64,000 nucleotides of DNA from Chitinophaga oryziterrae (GTDB lineage: Bacteria > Bacteroidota > Bacteroidia > Chitinophagales > Chitinophagaceae). The DNA is taken from assembly GCF_009758125.1 (NCBI RefSeq), contig NZ_WRXO01000007.1, positions 248,001-312,000 on the forward strand. The letters run 5' to 3'. The notes under the pieces were generated by a model. It made no database searches. It saw only the letters and a program-made list of their open reading frames with translations, and was not told the origin of the DNA. A program made the position numbers and the translations under genes. Below are positions 44,715 through 52,592 of the stretch, in pieces; positions within the stretch are counted from its first letter, which is position 1, and each line of letters begins with the position of its first letter.

Positions 44715-44891
44715 ATGAAAAAACTATTATACTGTACTGTATTGTTGTTATCGATGTTAGCCTGTGATATGATGGATTGTACTTATAAAGGACATAAACT
44801 TTATCGTGGTAAAAGAGGGGGTTGTTATTATCTCAATAATCACGGTAATAAGCAGTATGTAGATAGATCATATTGCGATTGTAACTCTTAA
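44715..44891 (+). CDS. Small lipoprotein, PBCV-basic-adaptor-like (paralogue 1)
   Basis: A 58-residue lipoprotein: signal MKKLLYCTVLLLSMLAC, with Cys at residue 17. The mature part has CTYKGHKLYRGKRGGCYYLN and GNKQYVDRSYCDC. This resembles the short module known as the PBCV-specific basic adaptor (pattern G-P/K-R-G-G-x-Y-Y-x-N-x-x-G-x-K-x-Y-V-D). It starts 12 bases after the TIR-FGE stop and is a clear paralogue of the next gene. It could be a surface or periplasmic ligand of the FGE-like domain, which is speculation. Confidence 0.75.
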   Translation: MKKLLYCTVLLLSMLACDMMDCTYKGHKLYRGKRGGCYYLNNHGNKQYVDRSYCDCNS

Positions 44892-44902
44892 AAAATATCC
44901 CG

Positions 44903-45100
44903 ATGCGAAAATTATTATGCTGTACTGTATTGTTGACTACCCTTTTGTGCTGTTCTAAAAAGAATTCGGATTCAGGCCCTTCTTCTTCCTGTACTTATAA
45001 TGGACATGTTTTATATAATGGACCACGGTCTGGTTGCTATTATTACAATAGTAGGGGTAATAAAGAATATGTTGACAGATCATATTGTAATTGTAATTAG
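44903..45100 (+). CDS. Small lipoprotein, PBCV-basic-adaptor-like (paralogue 2)
   Basis: A 65-residue lipoprotein, a tandem duplicate of the preceding gene: signal MRKLLCCTVLLTTLLCC, then a Ser-rich spacer and CTYNGHVLYNGPRSGCYYYN, GNKEYVDRSYCNCN. The two signal peptides and the C-terminal YVDRSYC-C-N parts are nearly identical, while the spacer differs. It is the last gene of the caspase operon. Four Cys in the mature part are shared with paralogue 1 and may form disulphides. Confidence 0.8.
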   Translation: MRKLLCCTVLLTTLLCCSKKNSDSGPSSSCTYNGHVLYNGPRSGCYYYNSRGNKEYVDRSYCNCN

Positions 45101-45215
45101 TTCAATCAATAACTGATTCAAAGCAAAGCTCAGCAGGTTTATTTAGAGGGTTGTAAAATAGAAGGAAGTGGTCCATTCTAGTTGAAGACGGTGACTACCT
45201 ATAGAAAGTAAAAAA

Positions 45216-45271
45216 GGGGATTTTTCCTTCTCCATACAGGTTTTTTCTTTTAAGTAGGTTTTTGATCTTTG
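45216..45271 (+). promoter_or_regulatory. Shared promoter element, copy 3 (83-residue protein gene)
   Basis: GGGGATTTTTCC (45216-45227), TACAGGTTTTTTC (45235-45247) and a -7-like GATCTTTG (45264-45271). The CAGG to -7 distance is again exactly 27 bases. Unlike copies 1 and 2 there is no inverted half upstream and no divergent gene. The next gene begins at 45413, leaving a 5' leader of roughly 130 bases. The rest of the 45101-45412 gap shows nothing else. Confidence 0.6.
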
Positions 45272-45412
45272 CTGAGTTAAAATGATATTCTGCATAAGTT
45301 ATGAATTTCTCTAGAAGTACAAAATTAAACGTATCCAAGCTCTGAGTATGTCATTGATACTTTAGATCGTATACAAGAGTAAATATATTTTTCACTTAAA
45401 AATGCATATACC

Positions 45413-45664
45413 ATGGCACACCCGGTTTTACGCGAAGACTGGTCAGATTATGACAACAAAAAAAAGAAAAAAGAGGACAGATTGTTCTTCTCTTGTGAGG
45501 AATCATGGGAAGTGAGTTATCTTCTTGAAAAATTAAAGAAGCACTACCCGACCAAAACTGAAGCACAGATTAGAAGTGCAATTGAAGCCTGTTGTAAGAC
45601 AGTACATTCTCCAAGACCCAGAGAGAAATTTGTGACGTGTGTGACGGGAAGGCTAGATTTCTAA
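45413..45664 (+). CDS. Small conserved-looking protein of unknown function
   Basis: An 83-residue soluble basic protein. It starts MAHPVLREDWSDYDNKKKKK, followed by LFFSCEESWEVSYLLEKLKK and KTEAQIRSAIEACCKTV, and ends VTCVTGRLDF. The layout (a charged start, an E-x-W-E-V-x-Y helix, then a second helix) faintly recalls DUF3606-type proteins, but I do not assign it. It has its own copy of the shared promoter element and its own terminator, so it is a single-gene unit of the same regulon. Confidence 0.7.
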   Translation: MAHPVLREDWSDYDNKKKKKEDRLFFSCEESWEVSYLLEKLKKHYPTKTEAQIRSAIEACCKTVHSPRPREKFVTCVTGRLDF

Positions 45665-45708
45665 TGTGAATGGAGAAACCACCCAAAGGTGGTTTCTCCA
45701 TTCACATT
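45663..45708 (+). terminator. 21-bp-stem terminator overlapping a stop codon
   Basis: A perfect 21-bp stem, arms 45663-45683 and 45688-45708, with a 4-base loop CAAA. It includes the last two bases of the TAA stop of the 83-residue gene. It is a strong hairpin, with no long T-run after it. Confidence 0.8.
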
Positions 45709-45780
45709 CAGTAAGAGTACCTTTAAATTTTATATTCACCCAGCGTTCCATAGACTATTATTGAAAAGTAACAACTAAAG

Positions 45781-45960
45781 CTATTTCCGCAGGCTAAATT
45801 CTTCGCGGTCCGGCAACAGATCAAGGACTTTATCTGTGAGGATTATCCAGGACACTACTCTACCTGTCTCGTTTTTTATAAGCACAGTTGTCTACACCTA
45901 CGGCAATCGCCGGTTCTTTCTTCGGGGTTTCCGTTTTTTCGATTATCCTTAATATGATTG
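45781..45960 (-). pseudogene. Decayed, frameshifted coding remnant
   Basis: On the reverse strand a tail reading TTVLIKNETGRVVSWIIL then LLPDREEFSLRK ends at a TAG at 45783-45781. Immediately upstream the next frame reads IEKTETPKKEPAIAVGVD. The two parts join if one base is missing near 45890, so I read this as a frameshifted gene end. No start is seen and the family is unknown. The rest of the 45709-46318 gap holds only the inverted-repeat element at 46081. Confidence 0.3.
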
Positions 45961-46080
45961 AATCACTTAAATACTAACAAATTATGGTTTTTTTATGATC
46001 GGTAAGCTTTGATTAAGCAATTTTAGTTTTGCTATATCTGGGTAGTGACTGAGTTTGGTTACATAATCTTTGCGGGAGGT

Positions 46081-46215
46081 GTTGTTGATCATAAATACAC
46101 CTTATCTGACGTGAATATTAGGTGAAGTTAAATTGAAAAACAAATCCTGAACCCATATTCCAAAGCTAAATCAGAGAACTAAACAGTCAGATCCAGTGTA
46201 TTTATGATCAACAAC
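46081..46215. repeat. 135-bp element with 20-bp perfect terminal inverted repeats (MITE-like)
   Basis: GTTGTTGATCATAAATACAC at 46081-46100 is exactly complementary to 46196-46215. The similarity extends inward (ATCTGAC near 46104 and GTCAGAT near 46186), giving about 27 of 30 matching positions. The interior of about 75 bases is AT-rich and non-coding. This is the form of a miniature inverted-repeat transposable element or the joined ends of a lost insertion sequence. No target-site duplication is obvious. Confidence 0.55.
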
Positions 46216-46318
46216 ATCTGCCAATCTACTCTGTCATAATATTCAAACTGAGACACTATCTATATCTGCCTGTTTTCATAATCCGGTCTACAATTATTAC
46301 CTTTCTAAAAATAACCAT

Positions 46319-47227
46319 ATGAACAGGCCCTGTACATTCATATTACTTTGTTTGATTCAAGCAGTGACAATCTCCAGTGTAGCCGGTCAGCAGTCACCTG
46401 CGCTCAGGTTGGTCACGCCAGGCGCCAAGCTAATAAAACTGGCTGAACAATTTGCTTTTTCAGAAGGTCCGGCTGTTAATAAGAAGGGTGATATTTACTT
46501 TACTGATCAGCCTAATGATAAGATATGGGAGTATGATAGAAATGGTAAGCTTTCCTTGTTCATGGATAAGACCGGCCGTTCAAACGGCTTATATTTTGAT
46601 CAACAAGGCAACCTCATTTCATGTGCAGATGAAAAAAATGAGCTATGGTCCATTAGCCCGGACAAAAAAGTAACTGTGTTGCTTAGTCATTTCGAAGGCA
46701 AACGTCTGAACGGGCCTAACGATCTATGGATTGATCCTAAAGGTGGTATCTACTTCACAGATCCTTATTACCAGCGTGAATACTGGGATCGTAAACAGCC
46801 CGATATCTCCGGCCAGAAAGTATATTACCTGCCAAAGGGGAAAAGTCAGGCCGTCATAGTTGGAGATAGTGTGGTAAAACCCAATGGCATTGTAGGCACA
46901 CCAGATGGTAAATACCTTTATATAGCGGATATACAGGCAAACAGGACTTATCGTTATGAGATTAATCATGATGGTAGCCTGAAAGGGCGCAAGGAGTTCG
47001 TTCCCCAGGGATCTGACGGTATGACGCTGGATAATGAGGGCAATCTGTATATTACCGGGAAGGGTGTGACAGTGTATGGCAGCAATGGCGAAAAGCTGGG
47101 TAATATACCAGTTCCGTCCAACTGGACCGGCAATGTCTGTTTTGGAGGGAAGGACCGGCATACATTGCTCATTACAGCATCTGAGGCTGTATATACATTG
47201 CAGATGCAGGTAAGAGGTGTAGAGTGA
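46319..47227 (+). CDS. Secreted SMP-30/gluconolactonase-family protein
   Basis: A 302-residue exported six-bladed propeller enzyme (signal peptide ending near VAGQQ, residue 25). The metal-site and active residues of the family can be followed: Glu in FAFSEGPAVNKKGDIYFTD, Asn in GRSNGLYFD, Asn-Asp in LNGPNDLWIDPKGGIYFTDP, KPNGIVGTPDGKYLYIAD and QGSDGMTLDNEGNLYIT. Such enzymes hydrolyse sugar lactones using a divalent metal. It acts in the periplasm or outside. It stands alone. Confidence 0.9.
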   Translation: MNRPCTFILLCLIQAVTISSVAGQQSPALRLVTPGAKLIKLAEQFAFSEGPAVNKKGDIYFTDQPNDKIWEYDRNGKLSLFMDKTGRSNGLYFDQQGNLISCADEKNELWSISPDKKVTVLLSHFEGKRLNGPNDLWIDPKGGIYFTDPYYQREYWDRKQPDISGQKVYYLPKGKSQAVIVGDSVVKPNGIVGTPDGKYLYIADIQANRTYRYEINHDGSLKGRKEFVPQGSDGMTLDNEGNLYITGKGVTVYGSNGEKLGNIPVPSNWTGNVCFGGKDRHTLLITASEAVYTLQMQVRGVE

Positions 47228-47245
47228 ACCGATAAGATCAGCATC

Positions 47246-47611
47246 CTACGATCTTCGCAAAATCTTCTCCATCTTCCTGCCCTTCGCTAACTCATCCACT
47301 AACTTATCCAAATATCGAACCTGTTGCGTCAGAGGATTCCCGATTTCCTCTACACGATAGCCACAGATTACTCCGGTAATGAGATTTGCATTGGGGTTAA
47401 GCGAAGCATGCTGGAAGAAAGTTTCAAAAGTAACCTTTTCACTTATTAACTCCTGCAGCTTCTTCTCATCGTAGCCTGTCAGCCATTCTATAACCTGATG
47501 TAATTCTTCTTTTGTTCTACCTTTCTTCTCTACTTTTGCAACGTACATAGGATAGACGGATGCAAACGTCATTTTTGCAATACGCTGATCGTGTGTGTTG
47601 GAATTGTCCAT
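47246..47611 (-). CDS. DUF2200 family protein
   Basis: A 121-residue cytoplasmic protein from the ATG at 47611 ([20 protein letters not shown]). An ATG at 47656 would add 15 residues but lacks family-like sequence. The motif [20 protein letters not shown], the segment [15 protein letters not shown] and the end [20 protein letters not shown] are those of the DUF2200 family, which has no known function. It is convergent with the SMP-30 gene, 18 bases apart. Confidence 0.85.
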   Translation of the reverse strand: MDNSNTHDQRIAKMTFASVYPMYVAKVEKKGRTKEELHQVIEWLTGYDEKKLQELISEKVTFETFFQHASLNPNANLITGVICGYRVEEIGNPLTQQVRYLDKLVDELAKGRKMEKILRRS

Positions 47612-47756
47612 AACTCGTATTTTAGCGTCTTGATTAATAGAGCATTCTGGAAACAAATATACGCGATCCCACTTATAGTGTTAATTGATATTAGAGGTGA
47701 AAATAACGAAAGATTATGATTGAAAATTTACATGGCCATGTTCAAATCCGGTTTCA

Positions 47757-48113
47757 TCAGGCTGTTTTTAACGTAGGGTGTTGTCCAGGATTTTCAAGAT
47801 ACTGTGTACCCCAATCGTCCATTACCCTGATTACAGGAAGTAAAGACATACCTAAGCTGGTCAAGGAATATTCAACTTTAGGAGGCAGTACCGGAAAAAT
47901 TACCTTCTCAATAATACCATATCCTTCCAGCTCTGTCAGTTGCTGATACAGAACTCTCCGGGTTGCCTTGGGATTTAACCGCTGTAGTTCACTTGGTCTT
48001 TTGTATCCTCTGGAAATGTTATGGATCAAACACGGTTTCCATTTGCCACCAATAATTTCCATAATCATTGCCATCCCACAATCCAGGTCCTTAGGAATTT
48101 TTCTATCACTCAT
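47757..48113 (-). CDS. HxlR-family winged-helix regulator
   Basis: A 118-residue regulator. The start at 48113 (MSDRKIPKDLDCGMAMIMEI) includes the conserved N-terminal Cys of the family; an ATG at 48155 would add 14 hydrophobic residues. The wHTH core reads GGKWKPCLIHNISRGYKRPS, TRRVLYQQLTELEGYGIIEK and PKVEYSLTSLGMSLLPVI. It is divergent from the metallo-hydrolase gene at 48256, which it probably controls, perhaps sensing an oxidant or electrophile through the Cys. Confidence 0.9.
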   Translation of the reverse strand: MSDRKIPKDLDCGMAMIMEIIGGKWKPCLIHNISRGYKRPSELQRLNPKATRRVLYQQLTELEGYGIIEKVIFPVLPPKVEYSLTSLGMSLLPVIRVMDDWGTQYLENPGQHPTLKTA

Positions 48114-48255
48114 AACTATACTGATTTGTTGAATAAAAATAAGTATTAAAACCATATTGAGCTATAGGGATAATTTTAGCCCTATGCTATAATGAAGTAC
48201 GTACTTGCCTGCTGTACACTAACCCTATAGCTTTGCATCTACAAAAACTTAAGAA

Positions 48256-49218
48256 ATGAAAGAAATAAAACTGAACATTATGAGCATAATAATTTACATG
48301 TTCCTTGTTCATGCTGCTTCCGCACAGGATCGACCAAAGGTATTTCCCCAACCCGGCAGCTATCATATGTTACTTGGCGATATTGAAATCATTGCATTTT
48401 CCGATGGTAGTATTCCAATAGACTTAAATAAGGTACTGACAAATACGACTCCTGCTGAAATTGAAAAGCTTACTAATGACAATTTTCAAGCACCGGTTAT
48501 TGAAGCCTCTGTGAATGCATATCTCATCAAAACGGCAGGTAAACTTATTTTGGTGGATGCCGGCACTGCAGAGCTTTACGGACCAGCGCTCGGATATCTG
48601 CCGGCAAATCTTATCAAGGCTGGTTATAAACCGGAACAGATAGATGTCATATTGATTACCCATATTCACACTGATCATACAGGAGGTTTGATGAATGGAG
48701 ATAAAATGGTATTCCCAAATGCTATATTGTACGTAAGCAAAAAGGAAGCTGACTATTGGTTGAGTGAGGAAAACTATGCGAATTCGCCTGCCAGATTAAA
48801 GAAATACTTCGATGAAGCCCGTTTAAAAATGACACCCTATGTAAAGGCCGGTAAAGTAAAATCATTTGATTATGGGGCAGAACTTTTCCCTGGTATATTA
48901 CCTGTTGCAAGTCCCGGACATACGCCAGGTCATACTTTTTATCAGGTATCATCTAAAGGTGAGAAAATTATGTTTTGGGGCGATATTATGCATGCCGCCC
49001 CCATACAGTTTGTTAATCCTGATGTTACTATTGCTTTTGATATAGATCCTCAGGCAGCAGCAGCAATGCGAAAAAAAGCATTTCAGGAAGCCGCTAAAGA
49101 GAAATATTGGGTGGCAGGAGATCATTTGTCGTTCCCTGGCATTGGACATATTCGTAAAACCGGGCAGGGTTATACCTGGTACCCTATTGTTTACACAACT
49201 ACCGGTATGGGGCAATAA
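48256..49218 (+). CDS. Secreted MBL-fold metallo-hydrolase
   Basis: A 320-residue exported enzyme (signal peptide ending near AASAQ, residue 24). The zinc-binding motif is ITHIHTDHTGGL (H-x-H-x-D-H), with further ligands in SPGHTPGHTFYQV, FWGDIMHAAPI and VAGDHLSFPGIGHI. These match the lactonase/quorum-quenching-like and related hydrolases in the beta-lactamase superfamily, not true beta-lactamases. The substrate is unknown. It is divergent from an HxlR regulator. Confidence 0.9.
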   Translation: MKEIKLNIMSIIIYMFLVHAASAQDRPKVFPQPGSYHMLLGDIEIIAFSDGSIPIDLNKVLTNTTPAEIEKLTNDNFQAPVIEASVNAYLIKTAGKLILVDAGTAELYGPALGYLPANLIKAGYKPEQIDVILITHIHTDHTGGLMNGDKMVFPNAILYVSKKEADYWLSEENYANSPARLKKYFDEARLKMTPYVKAGKVKSFDYGAELFPGILPVASPGHTPGHTFYQVSSKGEKIMFWGDIMHAAPIQFVNPDVTIAFDIDPQAAAAMRKKAFQEAAKEKYWVAGDHLSFPGIGHIRKTGQGYTWYPIVYTTTGMGQ

Positions 49219-49313
49219 TGAAAGAATAGTAAGAATGATTTTATCAAAGTGTGCGCAGGGGATACGATCTGGTCAGGATTTTTCCTGAAAACTGATAATG
49301 CTGCATGGATACC

Positions 49314-50147
49314 TCATCGGTTCTCATACCGTTGATGGCGGCCGGTTGCTTCTGTTGGCGGATAACCAAAGTGTTTTTTGAATGCAAAGGAGAAGTGCGA
49401 CAGATTTTCAAATCCTGCCTCCAGGTAAACGTCAACCGGTTTGTGATTCTTTTCGCTGAGCTGGTAGTAGGCCAGTTCCAGTCGCTTTTGCGTTAGCCAC
49501 CGTTGCGGGCTTACATCAAATGCCTTTTTAAAATCTGTTTTGAAGGTAGTAAGGCTACGCCCGGTAAAATAAGCGAATTTCTGCAATGGCATATTAAACA
49601 TAAAGTTCTTCTCCATAAAATCAGCGAGATCAATCTTACCCGGCTCGGAAAAATTGGACAGGTAGCGGTCTATGCTGCTATCAAGTGTGCGCAGTATAGT
49701 TATGGCTTCTTCTATTTTTATGGACACAATTGCAGGAGGTAATCCTTCTTCCAGTTCAAAGTAAGGGAGTAGTGATCCGAAAAAGCTTTCCAGTAAAGGA
49801 TGATTCCCGTAATGCCGGATACCAGGGTGCTGATCTGGCGTAAGCACCGGCTCATTATGGGTATAATAGGTTTTCAGGCGCTCTACCCGCAGGCTGATAG
49901 TCACCGATTTGTATGGTTGCCCGTCTTTTGAATATTTTAAGAACGTTGCCAGTTGGTTACGTGGGCAAAACCAGGTATCCCCTGGTTTTAAAATATAGGT
50001 CCGATCGGCAACAATCATCTTCACCTCCCCGGAAATAAGGCGGCCAAAGGAGTGGTCGCCGGAAACCACTTCGTACTGGAAATATTTATCCTGGATACAG
50101 GGGAGCATAATCTCCTGCGGCATAGTCCAATATACTGACATGATCAA
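49314..50147 (-). CDS. AraC-family transcriptional regulator
   Basis: A 277-residue regulator. The N-terminal half is cupin-like (FQYEVVSGDHSFGRLISGEV, TYILKPGDTWFCPRNQLATF). The C-terminal half has two helix-turn-helix motifs: FAYFTGRSLTTFKTDFKKAF and DVYLEAGFENLSHFSFAFKKHF, followed by GYPPTE. This is the common arrangement of ligand-responsive AraC proteins. It lies downstream of the SDR gene on the same strand but is separated by a terminator. Confidence 0.9.
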   Translation of the reverse strand: MIMSVYWTMPQEIMLPCIQDKYFQYEVVSGDHSFGRLISGEVKMIVADRTYILKPGDTWFCPRNQLATFLKYSKDGQPYKSVTISLRVERLKTYYTHNEPVLTPDQHPGIRHYGNHPLLESFFGSLLPYFELEEGLPPAIVSIKIEEAITILRTLDSSIDRYLSNFSEPGKIDLADFMEKNFMFNMPLQKFAYFTGRSLTTFKTDFKKAFDVSPQRWLTQKRLELAYYQLSEKNHKPVDVYLEAGFENLSHFSFAFKKHFGYPPTEATGRHQRYENR

Positions 50148-50162
50148 TAGCTTTTGATATTA

Positions 50163-50204
50163 CAAAGGAACGCACAAATTCCTATAAACAAGTGCGTTCC
50201 TTTG
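50163..50204 (-). terminator. Hairpin downstream of the SDR gene
   Basis: A 13-bp perfect stem, CAAAGGAACGCAC at 50163-50175 and its complement at 50192-50204, with a 16-base loop. It lies just after the stop of the leftward SDR gene and before the AraC start. Confidence 0.7.
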
Positions 50205-50210
50205 ATGAGG

Positions 50211-51233
50211 TTATTCCACGGAGAATTGAATGCCAGTTAACTTTTCGCTCAAAGTCCAGAGTTTTCGGGCTTTATCCGGATCCACCGCCTGAGGTGTTAC
50301 GCCTTTGGTCATTACAAACTTTTCAGAATGGCCATTCCATTCAGTGTCGATCGGCGCTACATCAGTGTCTTCACAATAAACACCGCCAATATCCGCTAAT
50401 TGGGGACTGCAGGCACACCAAACTATGGTTGATGCGCCCTCTTCCAGGGTTTTATAGCCATTGTAAGGGTCATGCCGGAAAGCACCTGTTTCATCATAAA
50501 CCCCTAACTTATGAAATGCATCTTCAGGCAATTCCCGGCCCAGGTCAGTGGCTGGAATCGCACCAGGGTGCAGTGTATATGACCTTACACCGAAAACCTG
50601 CGACCGCTTATCCAGTTCTACGGTAAACAGGATATTAGCCATTTTAGCACGGGCATAGGCAACCGATGGATCATAAGGCTGATGATCAAAATTAGGATCA
50701 TCCAGGTCCACTTCGGCGCTATGATGCCCCCAGGATGAAACGTTAATCACACGTGCTCCATTTGCACCTTTCAGGGCCGGCCACAGTCTGGCTGTCAGTT
50801 GAAAATGTCCGAGGTGGCAGGTAGAGAACTGCGATTCGTAACCACGGCCATCACGACGTAAAGGAGTCCACATAATGCCTGCATTGTTAATAAGCAGGTG
50901 TAACGGTTTATTCAGCGCCAAAAACTGATCTGCAAAGTGATCAATTGATGCCGGTTCCATCAGGTCCAGTTCCATTATGGTTACATTGGGTACTCCTTCA
51001 AGATTTTTCCCTGCCTTCCCGATGCTCCTGGCCGGCACATACACTTCCGCTCCTGCAGCCACCAGGTTTTTTACCGTCTCTAAGCCAATACCGGAATAGC
51101 CTCCGGTTACAATAGCTGTTTTACCGCTAAGGTCTATACCTCTGATTACTTCACTGGCCGTTGATGTCGCATCAAAACCGGACCCTACAGGCTTTTGCAA
51201 AACTCCATTGTAGTTGTTTGTGTTATTTCCCAT
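50211..51233 (-). CDS. Short-chain dehydrogenase/reductase
   Basis: A 340-residue cytoplasmic oxidoreductase. The cofactor motif is TAIVTGGYSGIGLETVKNLV (T-G-x3-G-I-G, near residue 40), NNAGIMW is the structural motif, Ser is in INVSSWGHHS, and the catalytic Tyr-Lys pair is in VAYARAKMANILF. This resembles retinol-dehydrogenase-like and plant-type SDRs. The substrate is unknown; GYSGIG plus Arg in VPARS would favour NADP(H). The neighbouring AraC regulator may control it. Confidence 0.92.
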   Translation of the reverse strand: MGNNTNNYNGVLQKPVGSGFDATSTASEVIRGIDLSGKTAIVTGGYSGIGLETVKNLVAAGAEVYVPARSIGKAGKNLEGVPNVTIMELDLMEPASIDHFADQFLALNKPLHLLINNAGIMWTPLRRDGRGYESQFSTCHLGHFQLTARLWPALKGANGARVINVSSWGHHSAEVDLDDPNFDHQPYDPSVAYARAKMANILFTVELDKRSQVFGVRSYTLHPGAIPATDLGRELPEDAFHKLGVYDETGAFRHDPYNGYKTLEEGASTIVWCACSPQLADIGGVYCEDTDVAPIDTEWNGHSEKFVMTKGVTPQAVDPDKARKLWTLSEKLTGIQFSVE

Positions 51234-51656
51234 TGCTATAATTTATAAAGCAAAGTTCGCGTTTCACCCGTAAGCTTGTTTTGTTCAAAAGGCGAAATGA
51301 ACTTTGTTTAGAAGCCGGAACCGAGGATATCATGATAGCTACTCCCATGGTAATTAATTGAGTTCTGTTTCTATAAGGTAACAATTGATACCCTCATCTG
51401 AAACATTTGACCCCTGGTTTCAAGGATCAGACAAATAGCTTTGTGGCATTAATTCAAAGCGACAATTTCCTGTATATGAAAAACAAATGCTGAAGTCCAA
51501 TTTACACTTCGCCCTTATATTATTTAACGCTGGATGCGTCATACATTCGGACAAGGACCGGATTATTAATTGACATTACTGCAAAATAGAATTTTCAACG
51601 TTTCAATCATTTTTTTGTAAATTCTTCTGAATTAATTAGAATTCCATGCTTGTTTT
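51234..51656. other. Intergenic region with a possible small lipoprotein-like ORF
   Basis: This 423-base gap separates the divergent SDR and membrane-protein genes. A 28-residue frame at 51487-51573 on the plus strand (MLKSNLHFALILFNAGC then VIHSDKDRIIN) looks like a lipoprotein signal with almost no mature part, probably a remnant. Nothing else is supported. Confidence 0.35.
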
Positions 51657-52277
51657 ATGATTCCAACTTTAAGAAAACTACATCATTTATCGGGGATTAT
51701 TATCGCATCATTCCTTTTATTGCACCTGACTAATCATTTGTTTGCATTGGGGGGGCCTGTACTGCACATAGCTGTAATGAAATTGTTCAGGCATGTGTAC
51801 AGATTTTTACCTGTTGAAATTCTTTTATTAATATGTGTTATCTTCCAGGTGGTAAGCGGGGTTACACTTGTTTTTAAAAAGCGTTTTTTAAAACAGCCTT
51901 TTTATGTAATCATACAAATAGTAAGCGGTTTATATCTTTCCTTTTTTATAATCTATCATGTACGTGCAGTCATGCTTGGCCGGTACCAATGGAACGTGGA
52001 AACAGATTTTTATTTCGCCGCGGGCGTTGCAAACAACTACCCTTCTAAATTATTTTTTATTCCTTATTACACGCTTTCACTGATATGTGTGTTTGCGCAT
52101 ATTGTGTGTGTGCATTATATAAAGCGTATGGAAAAGGTCAATAACATGAACAACACCGTTGATGCATTCATATCAATAAGAAAATACAAAAAAGAAACCA
52201 TGGTTATATGTATAGCAGGCGCTGTAATTACCTTTTTAATAATGATTGCATTTAGTGGTGTGCTGTTCGATATTTAG
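51657..52277 (+). CDS. Multi-pass membrane protein, cytochrome b-like
   Basis: A 206-residue protein with about five membrane helices: LHHLSGIIIASFLLLHLTNH, ILLLICVIFQVVSGVTLVF, VIIQIVSGLYLSFFIIYHV, YYTLSLICVFAHIVCVHY, and ICIAGAVITFLIMIAFSGV. His residues near helix ends (LHLTNH, FIIYHV, FAHIVCVHY) are placed as haem ligands would be in small succinate-dehydrogenase-type cytochrome b proteins, but no partner subunits are nearby. The assignment is tentative. A second reading frame continues immediately after the stop (52256-52411), so the C-terminus may have been shortened by a frameshift. Confidence 0.6.
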   Translation: MIPTLRKLHHLSGIIIASFLLLHLTNHLFALGGPVLHIAVMKLFRHVYRFLPVEILLLICVIFQVVSGVTLVFKKRFLKQPFYVIIQIVSGLYLSFFIIYHVRAVMLGRYQWNVETDFYFAAGVANNYPSKLFFIPYYTLSLICVFAHIVCVHYIKRMEKVNNMNNTVDAFISIRKYKKETMVICIAGAVITFLIMIAFSGVLFDI

Positions 52278-52411
52278 GAGATGAAGAGCTGTTAAACCCT
52301 TATCCTGGTACAACCGCTCGTGCCTGGATGGACAAGTTGTATCATAGCCCTATTCCATTAGAGCAAATAACACTGTCCAAAGGAGCGTTAAAACAAACGC
52401 CTGGATGGTAA
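52256..52411 (+). pseudogene. Coding-like tail in another frame after the membrane-protein gene
   Basis: In the +2 frame relative to the preceding gene, 51 codons run from just after a TAG to TAA 52409-52411 without a start. They encode YLGDEELLNPYPGTTARAWM, a stretch with LYHSPIPLEQITL, and the end ALKQTPGW. The amino-acid pattern is protein-like. It could be the true C-terminus of the membrane protein after a frameshift, or a remnant of a lost gene. The rest of the gap to 52592 shows nothing. Confidence 0.4.
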
Positions 52412-52592
52412 AAACAGATCTGGAGGAATAATAACTGCACATTAAAGGAAGGGTTTAAACCATAGTTCGCAAACGTGGCATCAGCACTCCGCAGATGACT
52501 TGATTTCAACGAAAGGTGTAATTAAAGCGAAGGTGAAAATGTGGGAATGATGCCTGTATTAGATGACTTTAATAATTTTAGAATTTAGATAG

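Noticed and set aside
28200-46300. The accessory region as a defined mobile island
   Set aside because: No integrase, tRNA, attachment repeats or transposase was found at either side; only remnants and a MITE-like element hint at mobility.
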